Shown here in pieces: positions 45,501-56,244 of a stretch of 64,000 nt of DNA; position 1 is the first letter of the stretch, and every line of letters begins with the position of its first letter. Both the position numbers and the translations under genes were made by a program. This DNA is from Massariosphaeria phaeospora (taxonomy: Eukaryota; Ascomycota; Dothideomycetes; Pleosporales), in NCBI GenBank assembly GCA_011032825.1, contig JAADJZ010000014.1, positions 1,054,001 through 1,118,000 of the forward strand, given 5' to 3'. The notes below the pieces were generated by a model, which ran no database searches, was not told the origin of the DNA, and saw only the letters and a list, made by a program, of their open reading frames with translations.

Positions 45501-48329
45501 TTGGTGCTGAGAATATCTCTAGCAGTACCTCCAAGATGCTCGACTTCTTTAACTCATAGCTTGTGATACTCTCAAGCGCGTCGCCCTCGAAGTATGCTGC
45601 CAGCCGTGTAAAGAGCTCCTCGCAATCGCCGACCCCTCCCTCTAAAACACAGACTTTGATTTCCTGCGCAAGCGACTTCAGGTCATCCAAGATAGCTGAG
45701 GCCTTATCTCGGACGGCTTTCCCACTGTCAAGCTCGTGGACCTCGATGAACCTTTTGGCACGTAACGTGATGATGTCCTCGCTGTTAGGCATAGGAGGGG
45801 GAACGTAGTGCTCAGATGTCGACGAGGTGTCTGATTCATCGTCTTCATGATTGTCGATGTGGTGAGTATGGTCATCATCCTGATCGTTCTCCTCGTCTTC
45901 AATCTCGGACTGCATATCCACGTCGACATGATCAGCAAACCCTCCAACGTCCACATCTTCCACAGAGGGACTGCTTTCAGCAGACTCAGGGACCGGCTCG
46001 ACGTCAATAACAGGTTTAGATTCCTTCGGGCGAAATTCCAATGTCTTGCAGGAGCGGTTGGCCAGTTGAGAAATCTCCGACATCACACCCTCGCGATAAA
46101 ATTGATAGCGGTAGATCGGTTCGAGACGCTTTAGCAAGAGCTCAGCAGCCTGTAGTGCGTAGGTGACTAAGGATACATGATCTTGTTGCGAAAGTATAGA
46201 TGCAAGGTAGGATGCGTATGGGACCGGGCGTAAGGCTTCCTCCAGTATTTCGGTGTCGAGGTTTGAGAGCATCTTCAACTGTGCGGTAAGAACTTTCTGC
46301 CGCACGCCGAGGTTGACTGTGCTTGAGTATGCGTCTGTGAGAGTAGGTAGCAATATCACAGCAAAGCGCTTAACTTCCTGCTTGCATGCCTCGAGCAGCT
46401 CGATTCGTTTCTCATTCGCGCTCTTCTCACCATTCGAAGAGAGTGGGGCAGGGTCGTCGCCTGGATAGCCTGCATCGTACAGATCGTCCAAGTAGGTAAG
46501 GTCGTCTCTAGAGATATCTGGAAGTAGCTCACAAATGACGTTAAGAGTCTCGTAAACTTGGTCTTTCGGTCTATGAATGAGAGCTTGCATGATGACTACA
46601 GAGTCGATTTTGGTGGCAACATCCTCGGTCCCGCTTGGGGGTGAGACGCCTGTAAGGATCTGGTACAAGGTATCGACGACATTCATTTTGAAGAGCTCGG
46701 CCGATGAACGCGGACTGGCTCTCGCGGTATAAGCGAGTACCTGCAGAAACATGGTGTGGATGTTGGCTCCGATAAGATTCGTAGTGCCGGGCAGGAGCAA
46801 TCTCAAGATGGCTTTGAGGAGATCCGTGCTCACGAGCTCTTCCAGCTTGCTTTCGTGTTGCTTGAAGCTCTGAACAATTCTCGACACACAGATGCAGCCT
46901 TGCTCTACGACCTTCTGATCGTTGTTGTTCAAGATATTGATCAGAATAGGCATGACATCTCGCACAGTAGGGAAGGAGTCCTCGGGTATGTTGCGACAGC
47001 AATTGGCTGCGGTTGTTACAGCAGTTCGCTGCGTACTTGTGGCGAAGAAGTCGAGATAAGTGAGACAAGCAGTCAGTCCGCCCTCGCGGACTATTTGCGA
47101 GGGAAAATCGACCGAGATCTTTTCCAGTGTCTAATGTAGGGGTTAGCCGAACGTAAGGTGTCGAATGGTGGGTTATTTACACTCAGACATTGCTCGGCAA
47201 GATCGATAAACTGTATCTCGAGCAATTTGGAGCATAACACCGGAACCGCACCGCCATATACTATATTGGCGGTTGCGGCAGGTAGGGCTTCCATCATGTT
47301 TGCAAGGCATCGACAAGCAAGCAACATCATTTCCGGATTTCCGTCTTCGAATTCGCTCGGTTGCATCAGAGCCACGAGCTCCTTGACGAAAGCTTCGGGG
47401 GAGAAGTGTCCAGCAAGATTGTCCTCATTGGAAATGAGGAGCAGCTCGGAGAGATCCTGAAGAGCAATGAGTTGTAGCGACGAGTCCTGTGACCTCAGCT
47501 GTTCAAGCAGACCACGAAGTTTCGAAGTAGTACCGGACATCATGCCTGTGAGATGACGCAGAGCAGAGATGCTGGAGGGATGCCGACTAAGAAAACCTGC
47601 ACTGAACGGGTCCTCGTCATCGTCCTCGACGTCGTCGTCGTCTTCCTCATCATAGCGTCCCTGTGGATCCGCATTGCTGTCATCGCTTGCTTCGGGCTTG
47701 CCCTGCTCCGCACCCGATGGTCGATTCTCGTCTTCCGGCTTTGTATCTGGCACGTCGTCCATGGCTACGTCGTCGTCTGGCTTCGCGGCAGTTTTCCGTG
47801 CGCCTCGGCGAGAGGATGTGGGGGCACTCGATTGAGCGGCATCTGCTCCAGCTTTAGCATTCGATGATGCAGGCTGCCACCGTGACTCGGCACCTTGACC
47901 AGCGTTCTTGCGATTGCTCTTGGCTCGTCTGCCCGATGGAGTGGGCTGGGGTGGCGGGGCTGTTTTTTCCTCGGTGGGTTCCGTTGACGGGCTGTGTGTA
48001 ATTAGCAGGTGTGTATGAGGAGGACCTTCGGGCACGTACCCAGCTGGTGCCATTGCCGATTTGCCTTTGCCTTTCCTCGAACGGCTCGACGTGGGAGCAG
48101 GCGGTGGGTCCTGGGGCTCGACTCGACTGCGCTTAGCACGGCCACCCCGAGCAGGCAGGGCCTGGCTATTCGCTGGCGCTGGATCGGGGGTGGGCTCTCG
48201 AGCGGCGGCCTTGCGTTTCCGAGTTGAGGCAGGCGGCGGCTGGGTGGGGGGAGGAGCAGGGTTCGGCGGGCTGCCGTTCGCGGAGCCTGCTGAAAGTCTC
48301 GCTGAAGAGCGAGTCACTCTGGACGACAT
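42533..48329 (-). CDS. HECT E3 ubiquitin ligase, Ufd4/TRIP12 type
   Basis: Five exons (48040-48329, 47181-47991, 42984-47130, 42780-42929, 42533-42729) encode 1864 residues. Introns are 48-54 nt; donors include GTACGT, GTAAAT, GTAAGT and GTGAGT. After a basic, Pro-rich N-terminus (1-210) comes an armadillo-type region, about 250-560, with CLSTLEKISVDFPS, REGGLTACLTYLDFF and AANCCRNIP, typical of Ufd4/TRIP12. Acidic low-complexity (about 680-720), a Pro run (about 1015) and a linker follow. The C-terminal 380 residues are the HECT domain, with the catalytic Cys near residue 1831 in LPSVMTCVNYLKMPDY and the usual end GQGAFHLS. Ufd4 adds ubiquitin to ubiquitin-fusion and N-degron substrates, mainly nuclear and cytosolic. 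Start chosen at the ATG before SSRVTRSSARLS; an ATG 27 bases upstream is also in frame. Confidence 0.93.
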
Positions 48330-49890
48330 GAGAATCTGATAGCTTGTTCGTGACAATCAACGTCTCGCAACTCCGACTGAGGCCCTGGCGGTGGGCGACG
48401 CAGCTCTGTGTCGATGGAGCAACTGAGAGTCAGGTTGAGAACGCAGCAGAGGTGTGTCGGCGGAGTGGGCGCGGGGTGGTTGCAGGTGGATGGCGAAGAG
48501 AGGTGGGGGAGTTACCTGGAGGAGAGGGAGGAAGAAGCGGATGGGCCGTCACGAAAACCAGATGCTGGTCGACGTTCCCTTTCCATAGAGCACGTAGCTA
48601 CGCCATAGGCCGTGCAAGCGAGTGCGGTGAGGGTGTGGGTGTGAAAGACAGACGAAGTGCGCTCGGACGGCGGTGAGTGTGCGCGAGCGGGCCGGTGTCG
48701 TGGATGCGGCGTGGTGAAGTGGGCGTAGTGGGAGTGGAGTGTGTGTTTGCAGACTCAACTGGAGATGATAATGATGGCGATGCTGGGACCCGCTTATTTA
48801 GCGGCGAGCGGTGGGGATGCAGAGGCAGAGCAGAGCAGAGGTGTGAAAATGACACAGTAGCCAGCCTATTGTCGCTGTTGCCGCAGGGATGGGCGGATTG
48901 GCAAGAGTTACAAAGAGCTGCAGAGATATTCGAGTGTCTCTTGCGCAGCCAGTGAAAGGCAGCTGGGGCACCTGTTCGGCGCTTTGACGTGGTGGAGCAG
49001 GCGCGAGGCCGTTCTGCGCACCACCGACCACCAAACCTCCGCGCAGACCTGGGCATCAATAGGACATCACGACGGCGTGCAAACTACGGCTTCAGAGCAA
49101 AACGATCACGACGCACAGATTGTGAGCATCCGTCGAAGGAAGCACTGCCGCAAGGCCCCCGAAGTCGGCACATGGCAAGGGCGTCTCGCGGCCAGCATCA
49201 TGCTTCGCTACTCCCTCGAAAGGCATTGCCTAACCTTCGAGTGGTACCTAGGTACACCAAGGTATTTACAAAGCTTGCGAGTATTATGTCAACGCTGTGC
49301 AGGCATCCCAGCGGCTCCGACACAACCGCTTTGGTCCTTCTGCATCAGGCCGACCTAGTCGATTCCCAATTGCTCAGACTTTTGATTTCTCAGCCTGGCT
49401 TCGTCCACCACACTCTCACTAATCTGATATCTGCACAGGCCCCGTGTGGTCGGCGAACTAGCTAATCTCATAGCTGCGCGGGGAGTGTGAGGTGTAGGCC
49501 GGAAGCGGATGGTGTGTAGGTACCGGCTGGTGGTAAGGCATACGCGGGCAGGACGTAGTGTAGTTCTACTACCCGTCTACTTATCTCTAAACTCTCAAAA
49601 CACAATTTTAGCTCTAAATGCCTTGTAGTTACCAAAGACGAAGAAGACAAGGCCAGCAGCTAGAGTAGTCTTGGAAGAAGATGCTCGGATCTTTGGCATT
49701 GTTCATCGCCACTACCCAACGGGCCACCGTGGATACAACTTGTCGCACAACTACCTTTGTAGCTGTCAGAACATCCGCGCACATCTTCCCCAGCGCGGCG
49801 ATACGTGATACCCTCCTCGAGCTTCGCCTACGTCTATCCCTCACACCTTTTCTTCGTCTATCTCTGCATCCACGTCCTGCTTTGCGCGAT
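48330..49890. other. Intergenic, no gene accepted
   Basis: About 1.56 kb between two minus-strand genes. Several overlapping frames up to 158 codons occur on both strands; none has an intron with closing frame or a recognisable motif. 48,400-48,560 is G-rich upstream of the HECT ligase. Confidence 0.45.
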
Positions 49891-51096
49891 TTAAAACGGA
49901 GGATTATACCACACAACGAGATCCGCACCCCTCCTTCCCCCCCTCCAGAAATGCGGCCAGAGCAGTCTCGGCGTCGCAGTAACAAAGACCAGGAGCACCG
50001 TAAGGTAATAGTCAGTTGGGGTGTCCATGAACAAGATTCCGCCTTGGCATATGCAACCAAAAGCAAAGAGCGCCAATTGCCCCATGTTGTAGCAGTATCG
50101 GACTACCATATCAAGCCAGGCGGGCTCGTCCGGGCGGGCGAGAATACGATAGTTCTGCTGGGTAAGCTGAAGGTATGCGATGCGGCTCCATGTCTGGAGA
50201 CCCGTGCGGAATTTGCGGGGAGAGAATCGAGGGAAGGATGAAATGTTTGGACGGAGAGTTGCTGGTTGCTGGGTTGTTGATGAGCCCTTAGGAAGTGGGT
50301 CAAGGCTGGCTTCGATACCGTCATTGAGGTTGCTCTTATTAGGCACCTCCTCGGTTGATGGGGACTCATTCGTAGCCCGGATAGGTTCCCATAGCTCGAC
50401 GTTGTTGAGTGCAACTCTGAAGAGCCCTTTACACACCACGGGTCCAGCGGCTGCTAGATACCAGATTGCACCCCAAAGGGAACGCAAGTTATTACTGTAG
50501 TACACTGCGTTCCGCAGGGCGATGGAGAAAACCATCACAAATGCGATCCATAGGCCTATACAGGCGAAGGCTAGTACGAGGCTGGCCATTTCAGAGGTGT
50601 GTCTTCCCTTTCTGAGTCTCCCTCTCCTTGAGCTCTTGCGGGGATTCACGTCGTCGTCTTGCCAGTACCCACAAATCTCCCGGGCCTCTTCCATAGTGAG
50701 GGCGTTGAAGTGGTGTGGGAGCGAGAGAGACTGGGAGCCGGGTATGGCACCACTGGTGATGCTGAAGACAGCAGACCAGAGGATGTTGTCGTAGGCAACT
50801 TGGCCGCCATCGGGCCCTAAAGCGACGATGATACTGATAAAAGCAGGCCACAGTGTGAGCAGATACGTGTGACTAGCGGCGTTTGCTGCGGTGGCTGCAT
50901 CCAGATTGTTCAGCATGCATTTGACCATGTCGGTTTGCTTCGGACCTCGACCATATGTACGGTAGAAATAGTCACGACAGGTTTCTCGTCTGGTGGTTAT
51001 GTAGGTGCCCAATCCCTGGGGAATTGCATCGCGGGGGTTGAAGAATGGACCGGTGTAATATGGCCATGGGTTCGGGATTTGCTCCATGAATCTCAT
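49891..51096 (-). CDS. Membrane protein of unknown function
   Basis: One exon of 401 residues from the ATG at 51096 (MRFMEQIPNPWPYY). Hydrophobic segments lie near residues 76-92 (TYLLTLWPAFISIIVAL), 105-118, 172-196 (MASLVLAFACIGLWIAFVMVFSIAL, core CIGLWIAFVMVF), 208-226 and, after a hydrophilic loop of about 100 residues, 335-355 and 363-380. Six spans are therefore likely. The loop before span 3 is basic (RKSSRRGRLRKGR), which points to a cytosolic location. There is no signal peptide. The last residues, WYNPPF, are unusual but in frame to a stop. I do not recognise a family. Another exon upstream cannot be ruled out. Confidence 0.62.
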   Translation of the reverse strand: MRFMEQIPNPWPYYTGPFFNPRDAIPQGLGTYITTRRETCRDYFYRTYGRGPKQTDMVKCMLNNLDAATAANAASHTYLLTLWPAFISIIVALGPDGGQVAYDNILWSAVFSITSGAIPGSQSLSLPHHFNALTMEEAREICGYWQDDDVNPRKSSRRGRLRKGRHTSEMASLVLAFACIGLWIAFVMVFSIALRNAVYYSNNLRSLWGAIWYLAAAGPVVCKGLFRVALNNVELWEPIRATNESPSTEEVPNKSNLNDGIEASLDPLPKGSSTTQQPATLRPNISSFPRFSPRKFRTGLQTWSRIAYLQLTQQNYRILARPDEPAWLDMVVRYCYNMGQLALFAFGCICQGGILFMDTPTDYYLTVLLVFVTATPRLLWPHFWRGGRRGADLVVWYNPPF

Positions 51097-51857
51097 CTTG
51101 CGAGAGATTCGCTGAGTGTCGAAATGTAACCGTTACTCGGTACGAAGCCCGGGTTGGCAGTTTTGGACGCTGAAGTTAGGAAAATCGAGTGAGAGAGGAA
51201 AACATGGGCAGAGATTTAGTTTCGAGCAAAGCTGAGAAAGCCATGCAAGCCATGTAAGCTATGCATGCGATGCAAGCCATGCAAGATGCAAGCCCTGTCT
51301 TGGACCCTCTTATGAGGCTGTCTCGAAAGCGGTCGGTGTGGTTTCCCCGCCGCATCAAAGGCAGAGGCAAATTGTCAGCCAAACCACTAATTACCTAAGC
51401 TCGCCCAAAGATGCCGGTGCCTTTACTTTTATCTCCCCCACATCCTTTGCGCTCTACCTACAACTTTTGCGCCCTATCTCCTCACACCTCGGCGCACTTC
51501 GTTTTTCGCAGCCAGCCCTGGAGCCCCTACGCAGCTGACCCCCACCACCCCCGCCACATCTTCGCCGGGTGCAGCCGCGGCAGCGTCCTAGCCCCGCGTC
51601 ATACGCGCAACCTGTCACTCGCGGACCTCAAACTGATTTGACTCACGAACAGTGTCTGCCTAGCGGGCCTCTTGCCGGTAGCCTATCTCAGTAAGCTCTC
51701 CCTTTGTGCCATCCGGCCGCTCGTCCTGTGCGAATCATTATTAACTCGCGCTGGCCCAGCTCTTTCGCAGTCCTCACACTACCTCAGCCTCGCCGCCCCG
51801 CCGCCCATCTGTTCGCGCCAATTCATACCCACCCTTCCTTACACATCCATCCCAACC
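51097..51857. other. Divergent intergenic with short minisatellite
   Basis: 760 bp between the membrane-protein gene and the NMNAT gene. 51241-51294 repeats GCAAGCCAT-like units (see repeat). The 180 bases before the NMNAT start are C-rich leader-like sequence that happens to stay open in the NMNAT frame but has no ATG. Confidence 0.5.
51241..51294. repeat. Imperfect ATGCAAGCC minisatellite
   Basis: About six degenerate copies of a 9-10 bp unit (CCATGCAAG, CCATGTAAG, CTATGCATG, CGATGCAAG, CCATGCAAG, ATGCAAGCC). It lies about 145 bp upstream of the start codon of the membrane-protein gene, inside its probable promoter or leader. Confidence 0.75.
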
Positions 51858-52782
51858 ATGGGCTCACCCAACGACGGTCAACCGACTCTCGACACCGGCC
51901 TCGGCACCGCAGCCACCATGACGCTCGACAACTACGCCTTCCCCAAGGATAGACTGAAGACAGCTCTGTCTGATGCGACCAAGACGCCCCTCGTTCTCGT
52001 CTCGTGCGGCTCCTTCTCTCCGCCCACGAATCTGCACCTCCGCATGTTCGAAGAGGCGGCCGACTACTGCGAGTTCGAGACTAACTTCGAAGTTGTCGGC
52101 GGCTACTTCAGTCCCGTTGGTGATGCTTACAAGAAGGCCGGCCTGGCGTCTGCCCAGCATCGGATCAGCATGACGAGAATCGCCGTCCTGGACAGTTCCA
52201 AGTGGATTGGGGTGGACCCGTGGGAGCCGCTGCACAAAGAGTATCTGCCGACAGTGAAGGTGCTCGACCACTTCGACCATGAGCTGAACGACGTTATGGG
52301 CGGCATCGAGACGCCCACCGGAGAGAAGAAGCGTATCCACATTGCGCTGCTCGCCGGCGCGGACCTGATCCAGACCATGAGTACGCCAGGTCTCTGGGCA
52401 CGTGAGGATCTTAACAGGATCCTCGGCCATTATGGCGCGTTCATCCTCGAACGCAGTGGAACTGATATCGGTAAACCCCAACGCTTCTTAGAATCTATAG
52501 ACACTAGCTAATGCTACCATAGACGATGCCCTTCTCAACCTACAGCCATGGCGGGATAATATTCGAGTTATCCCTCAATTGATCCAGAACGATGTGTCGT
52601 CAACCAAGATCCGTCTCTTCCGCAAGCGGGGCAAGAGCATACGCTATTACATCCCGGACAAGGTCGTCGACTATATCTATGAGCACGGTCTCTACGCGGA
52701 TGAGGACAAGAAGCAGTCAGACAAGGGCAAGGAGAATGTTTCTCGCGATGCCGATCCATCTGCCGTCGCAGCGGCATCTTGA
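51858..52782 (+). CDS. Nicotinamide/nicotinate mononucleotide adenylyltransferase
   Basis: Exons 51858-52470 and 52523-52782 encode 290 residues; the 52-nt intron has donor GTAAAC and acceptor CATAG. The enzyme joins NMN or NaMN with ATP to make NAD or deaminated NAD, the last common step of NAD synthesis; yeast has Nma1 and Nma2. The nucleotidyltransferase signature is SCGSFSPPTNLHLRMFE near residues 50-66, with the G-F-PPT-xH pattern that holds ATP. VGGYFSPVGDAYKKAGL, HRISMTR and LLAGADLIQTM are further family blocks, and SSTKIRLFRKRGKSIRY near 240-256 is the C-terminal ISSTxxR-type ATP motif. The C-terminal tail is short and charged. No targeting signal seen, so nucleus or cytosol is likely. 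Confidence 0.95.
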
Positions 52783-53711
52783 GTAGTGGGCACAATCGTC
52801 ACTCGCTGGCACAACGTTCTTCGTTTCCTTCTTGGAATTATCAGCCCCGCGCGAACCCAGTTCTCCTTTGCTGGGGCGCTTAGCCGACACGCTGCTACGC
52901 CGGCGCGGTCGTCGATAACTGATTCACATGTTCTTACTATCTCACACATGGGTGGATGAATGGTCTTGGGTACGACCTGGTTCAGTCCTCCCGTGAGCGC
53001 AGCTTATCTTAGAGTCTAGAGGCTATGTCTTCACTGGCGCGGTTGGATTAATGCCGAGGGTCGCTTTCATAGTCTACGAAATGATACCACAGATACCAAT
53101 CTTTCACCACTTAGTGATGGAAAAAGACCTTCCGCTTCATTTTGGACTCTGTGCAAGTCGTGATGTCTGTCATTTTCATCGTGACATCGTAGACAAGGAA
53201 GACTATGTTGCGCATGATTTGGTTCGTTATTACAAGGCCAGTGTACCAGGCAATGCTTTCTGCATGCCTGGATGGATGGCGGTACAATTACATATATCAT
53301 GAAGGCGGGTGGTGCATCCTAGGTAGCAATTGTGGTCCCAAAGTCACTCGTACGCTTGATTCGTAGTTTTCCCTTTCGCATGGAGTTTTACTTGATGCAA
53401 CCCTTCTTTTTCGCGATCAACAAGTCGGAAACCTCGATGACATTGAAGCTCGACGTCGTGGCGAGCCTCGTTTCACTTCCAAGTTTCAGCAGGCCAAGAC
53501 ACTGGCGCCGAAGCGAGCCACGTCGGGCAAAAGGTCAATAGCCGTCTCCGTAGCAACACGACACTTCCAAGCTCGAGCACCCCGGCATAACAGCTTATGA
53601 AATTGTACATATCCCTACCGCATTCTGCTACGACGCATTTTTGAGCATTATATCTATTCCGTTCGTTACATTGCAGACTCCCCCACGCGTAATTCACATT
53701 CCAACCCCGCA
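52783..53711. other. Intergenic, no gene seen
   Basis: 930 bp between two plus-strand genes. A frame of 83 codons at 53051 lacks recognisable features. No repeat seen. Confidence 0.5.
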
Positions 53712-56244
53712 ATGCCACGGGGCGACCCTGACCCCGATCCCGACCGACAGCACCGCCGCCGCGAGCGAAGAGAATCCCGCGGGGAAGACTCCAGTCGCGA
53801 ACAACGAAGAAGACGAGGCCATCGGCCGGCGGACTCTCAGGGGGACCTACTGCCACGCCCCGCGCGACGCTCACGGCACCAGAGCGATTCAGAATGGGAT
53901 TCCCCGTCCCCGCGCAAAAAGCGACACTCTGCCGCCGGGGGCAGCACCCCGACGGGTAGTGGCAGTAGAAGCAGGGACTCGGCCGCCCCCCTCAGCCTAG
54001 AAGCGCTGGCGAAACTGGACAAGCACAACCAGAAGAAGGCCGGCAGAGGCTACGACTACGACGAAGACTATCTGAAAGAGGTCAGAGAGAAGGAAGCTAG
54101 GCTTGAGAAAGAGCGAATGAAAGCGGAGCGCGAAGAGAAAAAGAAGGAGAGGGAACAGTTGCGACAAACTGAAGATAAACGCCGCGCGTACGAGAGTGAC
54201 ATCGCAGTCCAGGAGGAGGCGCGGATACGAAAAGAAGAGAGAAGGAAAGAGCGAGAGCGGCCGCGACAACAAAAGAAGCCGCATACTGATGATGAGAGGG
54301 ATCATAGGAAGAGTGCGCATACCGATGACGAGAGAGATAGGAGAAAACGGCATGAGCAAAATTACACCCCTTCGGAGCGCGCAGACCGAAGAGAGAAAAG
54401 AAAGCAGGAGAAGCAGACTAGGACCGAACAGAAGAAGCGGCGAGTTATCAGCGGACCACTAGCTGAGGAGGGAGGTGTCGATGACGATGAATATCACTAT
54501 ATGATGGAGAAACGGGGTGGAGCGGGGAGCGAGCCTGCTCAGTACACAGAGGAACAACTTGCGAAGAGAAAGAAGATCAAGCGGATATGTAAGATGTTCT
54601 GCAGTTGGGTACGGAGCAAAGGCTAACGTGTCCCTGTCTACAGTGATTGGAGTAGTTTCCGTGCTCATATTGCTCGCCATCATTATCCCAGTCGCAGTCA
54701 TGATGTCCAACAAGAATAGCAAAGAAAACCCTCAGAGCGAAGCTGTAGCGAATACGGAGAAACCGGCAAATAAGAATCTCGACGGTCTCGACCCCAATAG
54801 CGTTCCCGCGGCCGACAAAGGTGGTATCCTGGATCCTTGGGCCTGGTGGGACACTGAGGACTTCAATGTGACTTACACAAGCGAAAAGGTCGGCGGGCTC
54901 CCAATCATTGGCCTCAGTTCTTCCTGGAACGACGACGTCCAGGCAAATGAGCATGTCCCCAATCTCAAAGACACTTTCGAGTATGGCAAAATGAAGATCA
55001 GGGGCGTTAATGTCGGCGGTTGGCTTAACCTTGAGCCTTTCATCACGCCGTCATTCTTCGAGAGATACAACGAGCGCGAAGTCATCGACGAGTACACTCT
55101 CTGCAAGAAGCTGGGTCCTCAGAGGAGTAAGGAGACTCTTGAGAAGCACTACTCCGCTTTCGTTACCAAGCAAACTTTTACCGATATCCGTGACGCTGGT
55201 TTCGATCATGTACGCATCCCCTTCGGATACTGGATGGTGGAGACCTACGAGGGCGACCCCTATGTTTCGCAGGTGGCATGGCGCTATCTGTTACGCGGCA
55301 TTGAATATGCACGCCAGAATGGACTCCGCATAAACCTCGACCTCCACGGTGCACCAGGTTCACAGAACGGGTGGAACCATTCTGGACGACAAGGCACTAT
55401 AGGCTGGCTGAACGGTACTGATGGCGACCTGAACGCCCAGCGTACTCTAGATGTGCATCACAAGCTCTCGCAGTTCTTCGCCCAGCCTCGATACAAAAAC
55501 ATCGTCACCATGTATGGCATCGTCAACGAGCCACGTATGGTAGACATGAACACAGACATGGTCTTGGACTGGACGCAGAAAGCCATCGACCAGATCCGCA
55601 AAGACAAGATCACGGCAGTGCTCGTCTTCGGCGACGGCTTCCTCGGCCTCGACAACTGGCAAGGCAAGCTCACCAAAGACGACCGCCTCCTCCTCGACGT
55701 GCACCAATACGCCATCTTCAACATCGACCAACTCTCGCTGCGCCACAAAGACAAACTCAACTTCGCCTGCAAAGCCTGGACGCAGCAATCCCTGCGCTCC
55801 ATGGACCGCAAAACGGGCTTCGGCCCCACCATGTGCGGCGAGTGGTCGCAAGCCGACACCGACTGCACAAAGTACATCAACAACGTCGGCGTCGGCACGC
55901 GATGGGAAGGCCATTTCGACACAGGCAACGCCTCGACGGCGGTGCTCAAGCCGCAGTGCCCCGCCGACCGCTGCTCGTGCGCCGAGGCTACCGCCGACGC
56001 CGCGTCGTACTCGGAGCCCTACAAGAAGTGGCTGTACCAGTTCGCCGTCGCGCAGATGGAGAGCTTCGAGCAGGGCTGGGGCTGGTTCTACTGGACGTGG
56101 GAGACAGAGAAGGCGCCGCAGTGGAGCTGGAAGCTCGGGATGCAGGCGGGCATTCTGCCGAAGAAGGTGTGGGAGCGCGAGTGGACGTGTCCGGCGGATG
56201 CGAAGGGCTATGATAGTTTTGAGGGCTTGCCGGAAAACTATTAG
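53712..56244 (+). CDS. Type II membrane exo-1,3-beta-glucanase, GH5 (ExgD type)
   Basis: Exons 53712-54588 and 54644-56244 encode 825 residues; the 55-nt intron has donor GTAAGA, branch GCTAAC and acceptor TACAG and splits the start of the membrane segment. Residues 1-290 are cytosolic and extremely charged: Arg/Glu/Lys helices (EREEKKKEREQLR) and two TDDERDxRK repeats. One membrane span (ILIGVVSVLILLAIIIPVAVM) lies near 292-312. The outer part is a GH5 barrel: VNVGGWLNLEPF, VRIPFGYWMV, LDLHGAPGSQNGWNHSG, GIVNEPRM with the acid/base Glu near 587, and CGEWSQADTDC with the nucleophile Glu near 690. It trims beta-1,3-glucan in the cell wall. The layout matches Aspergillus exgD, glucan 1,3-beta-glucosidase D. 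Confidence 0.93.

Noticed and set aside
51672..51857. N-terminal extension of NMNAT
   Set aside because: The frame is open but begins without an ATG; the first ATG is at 51858.
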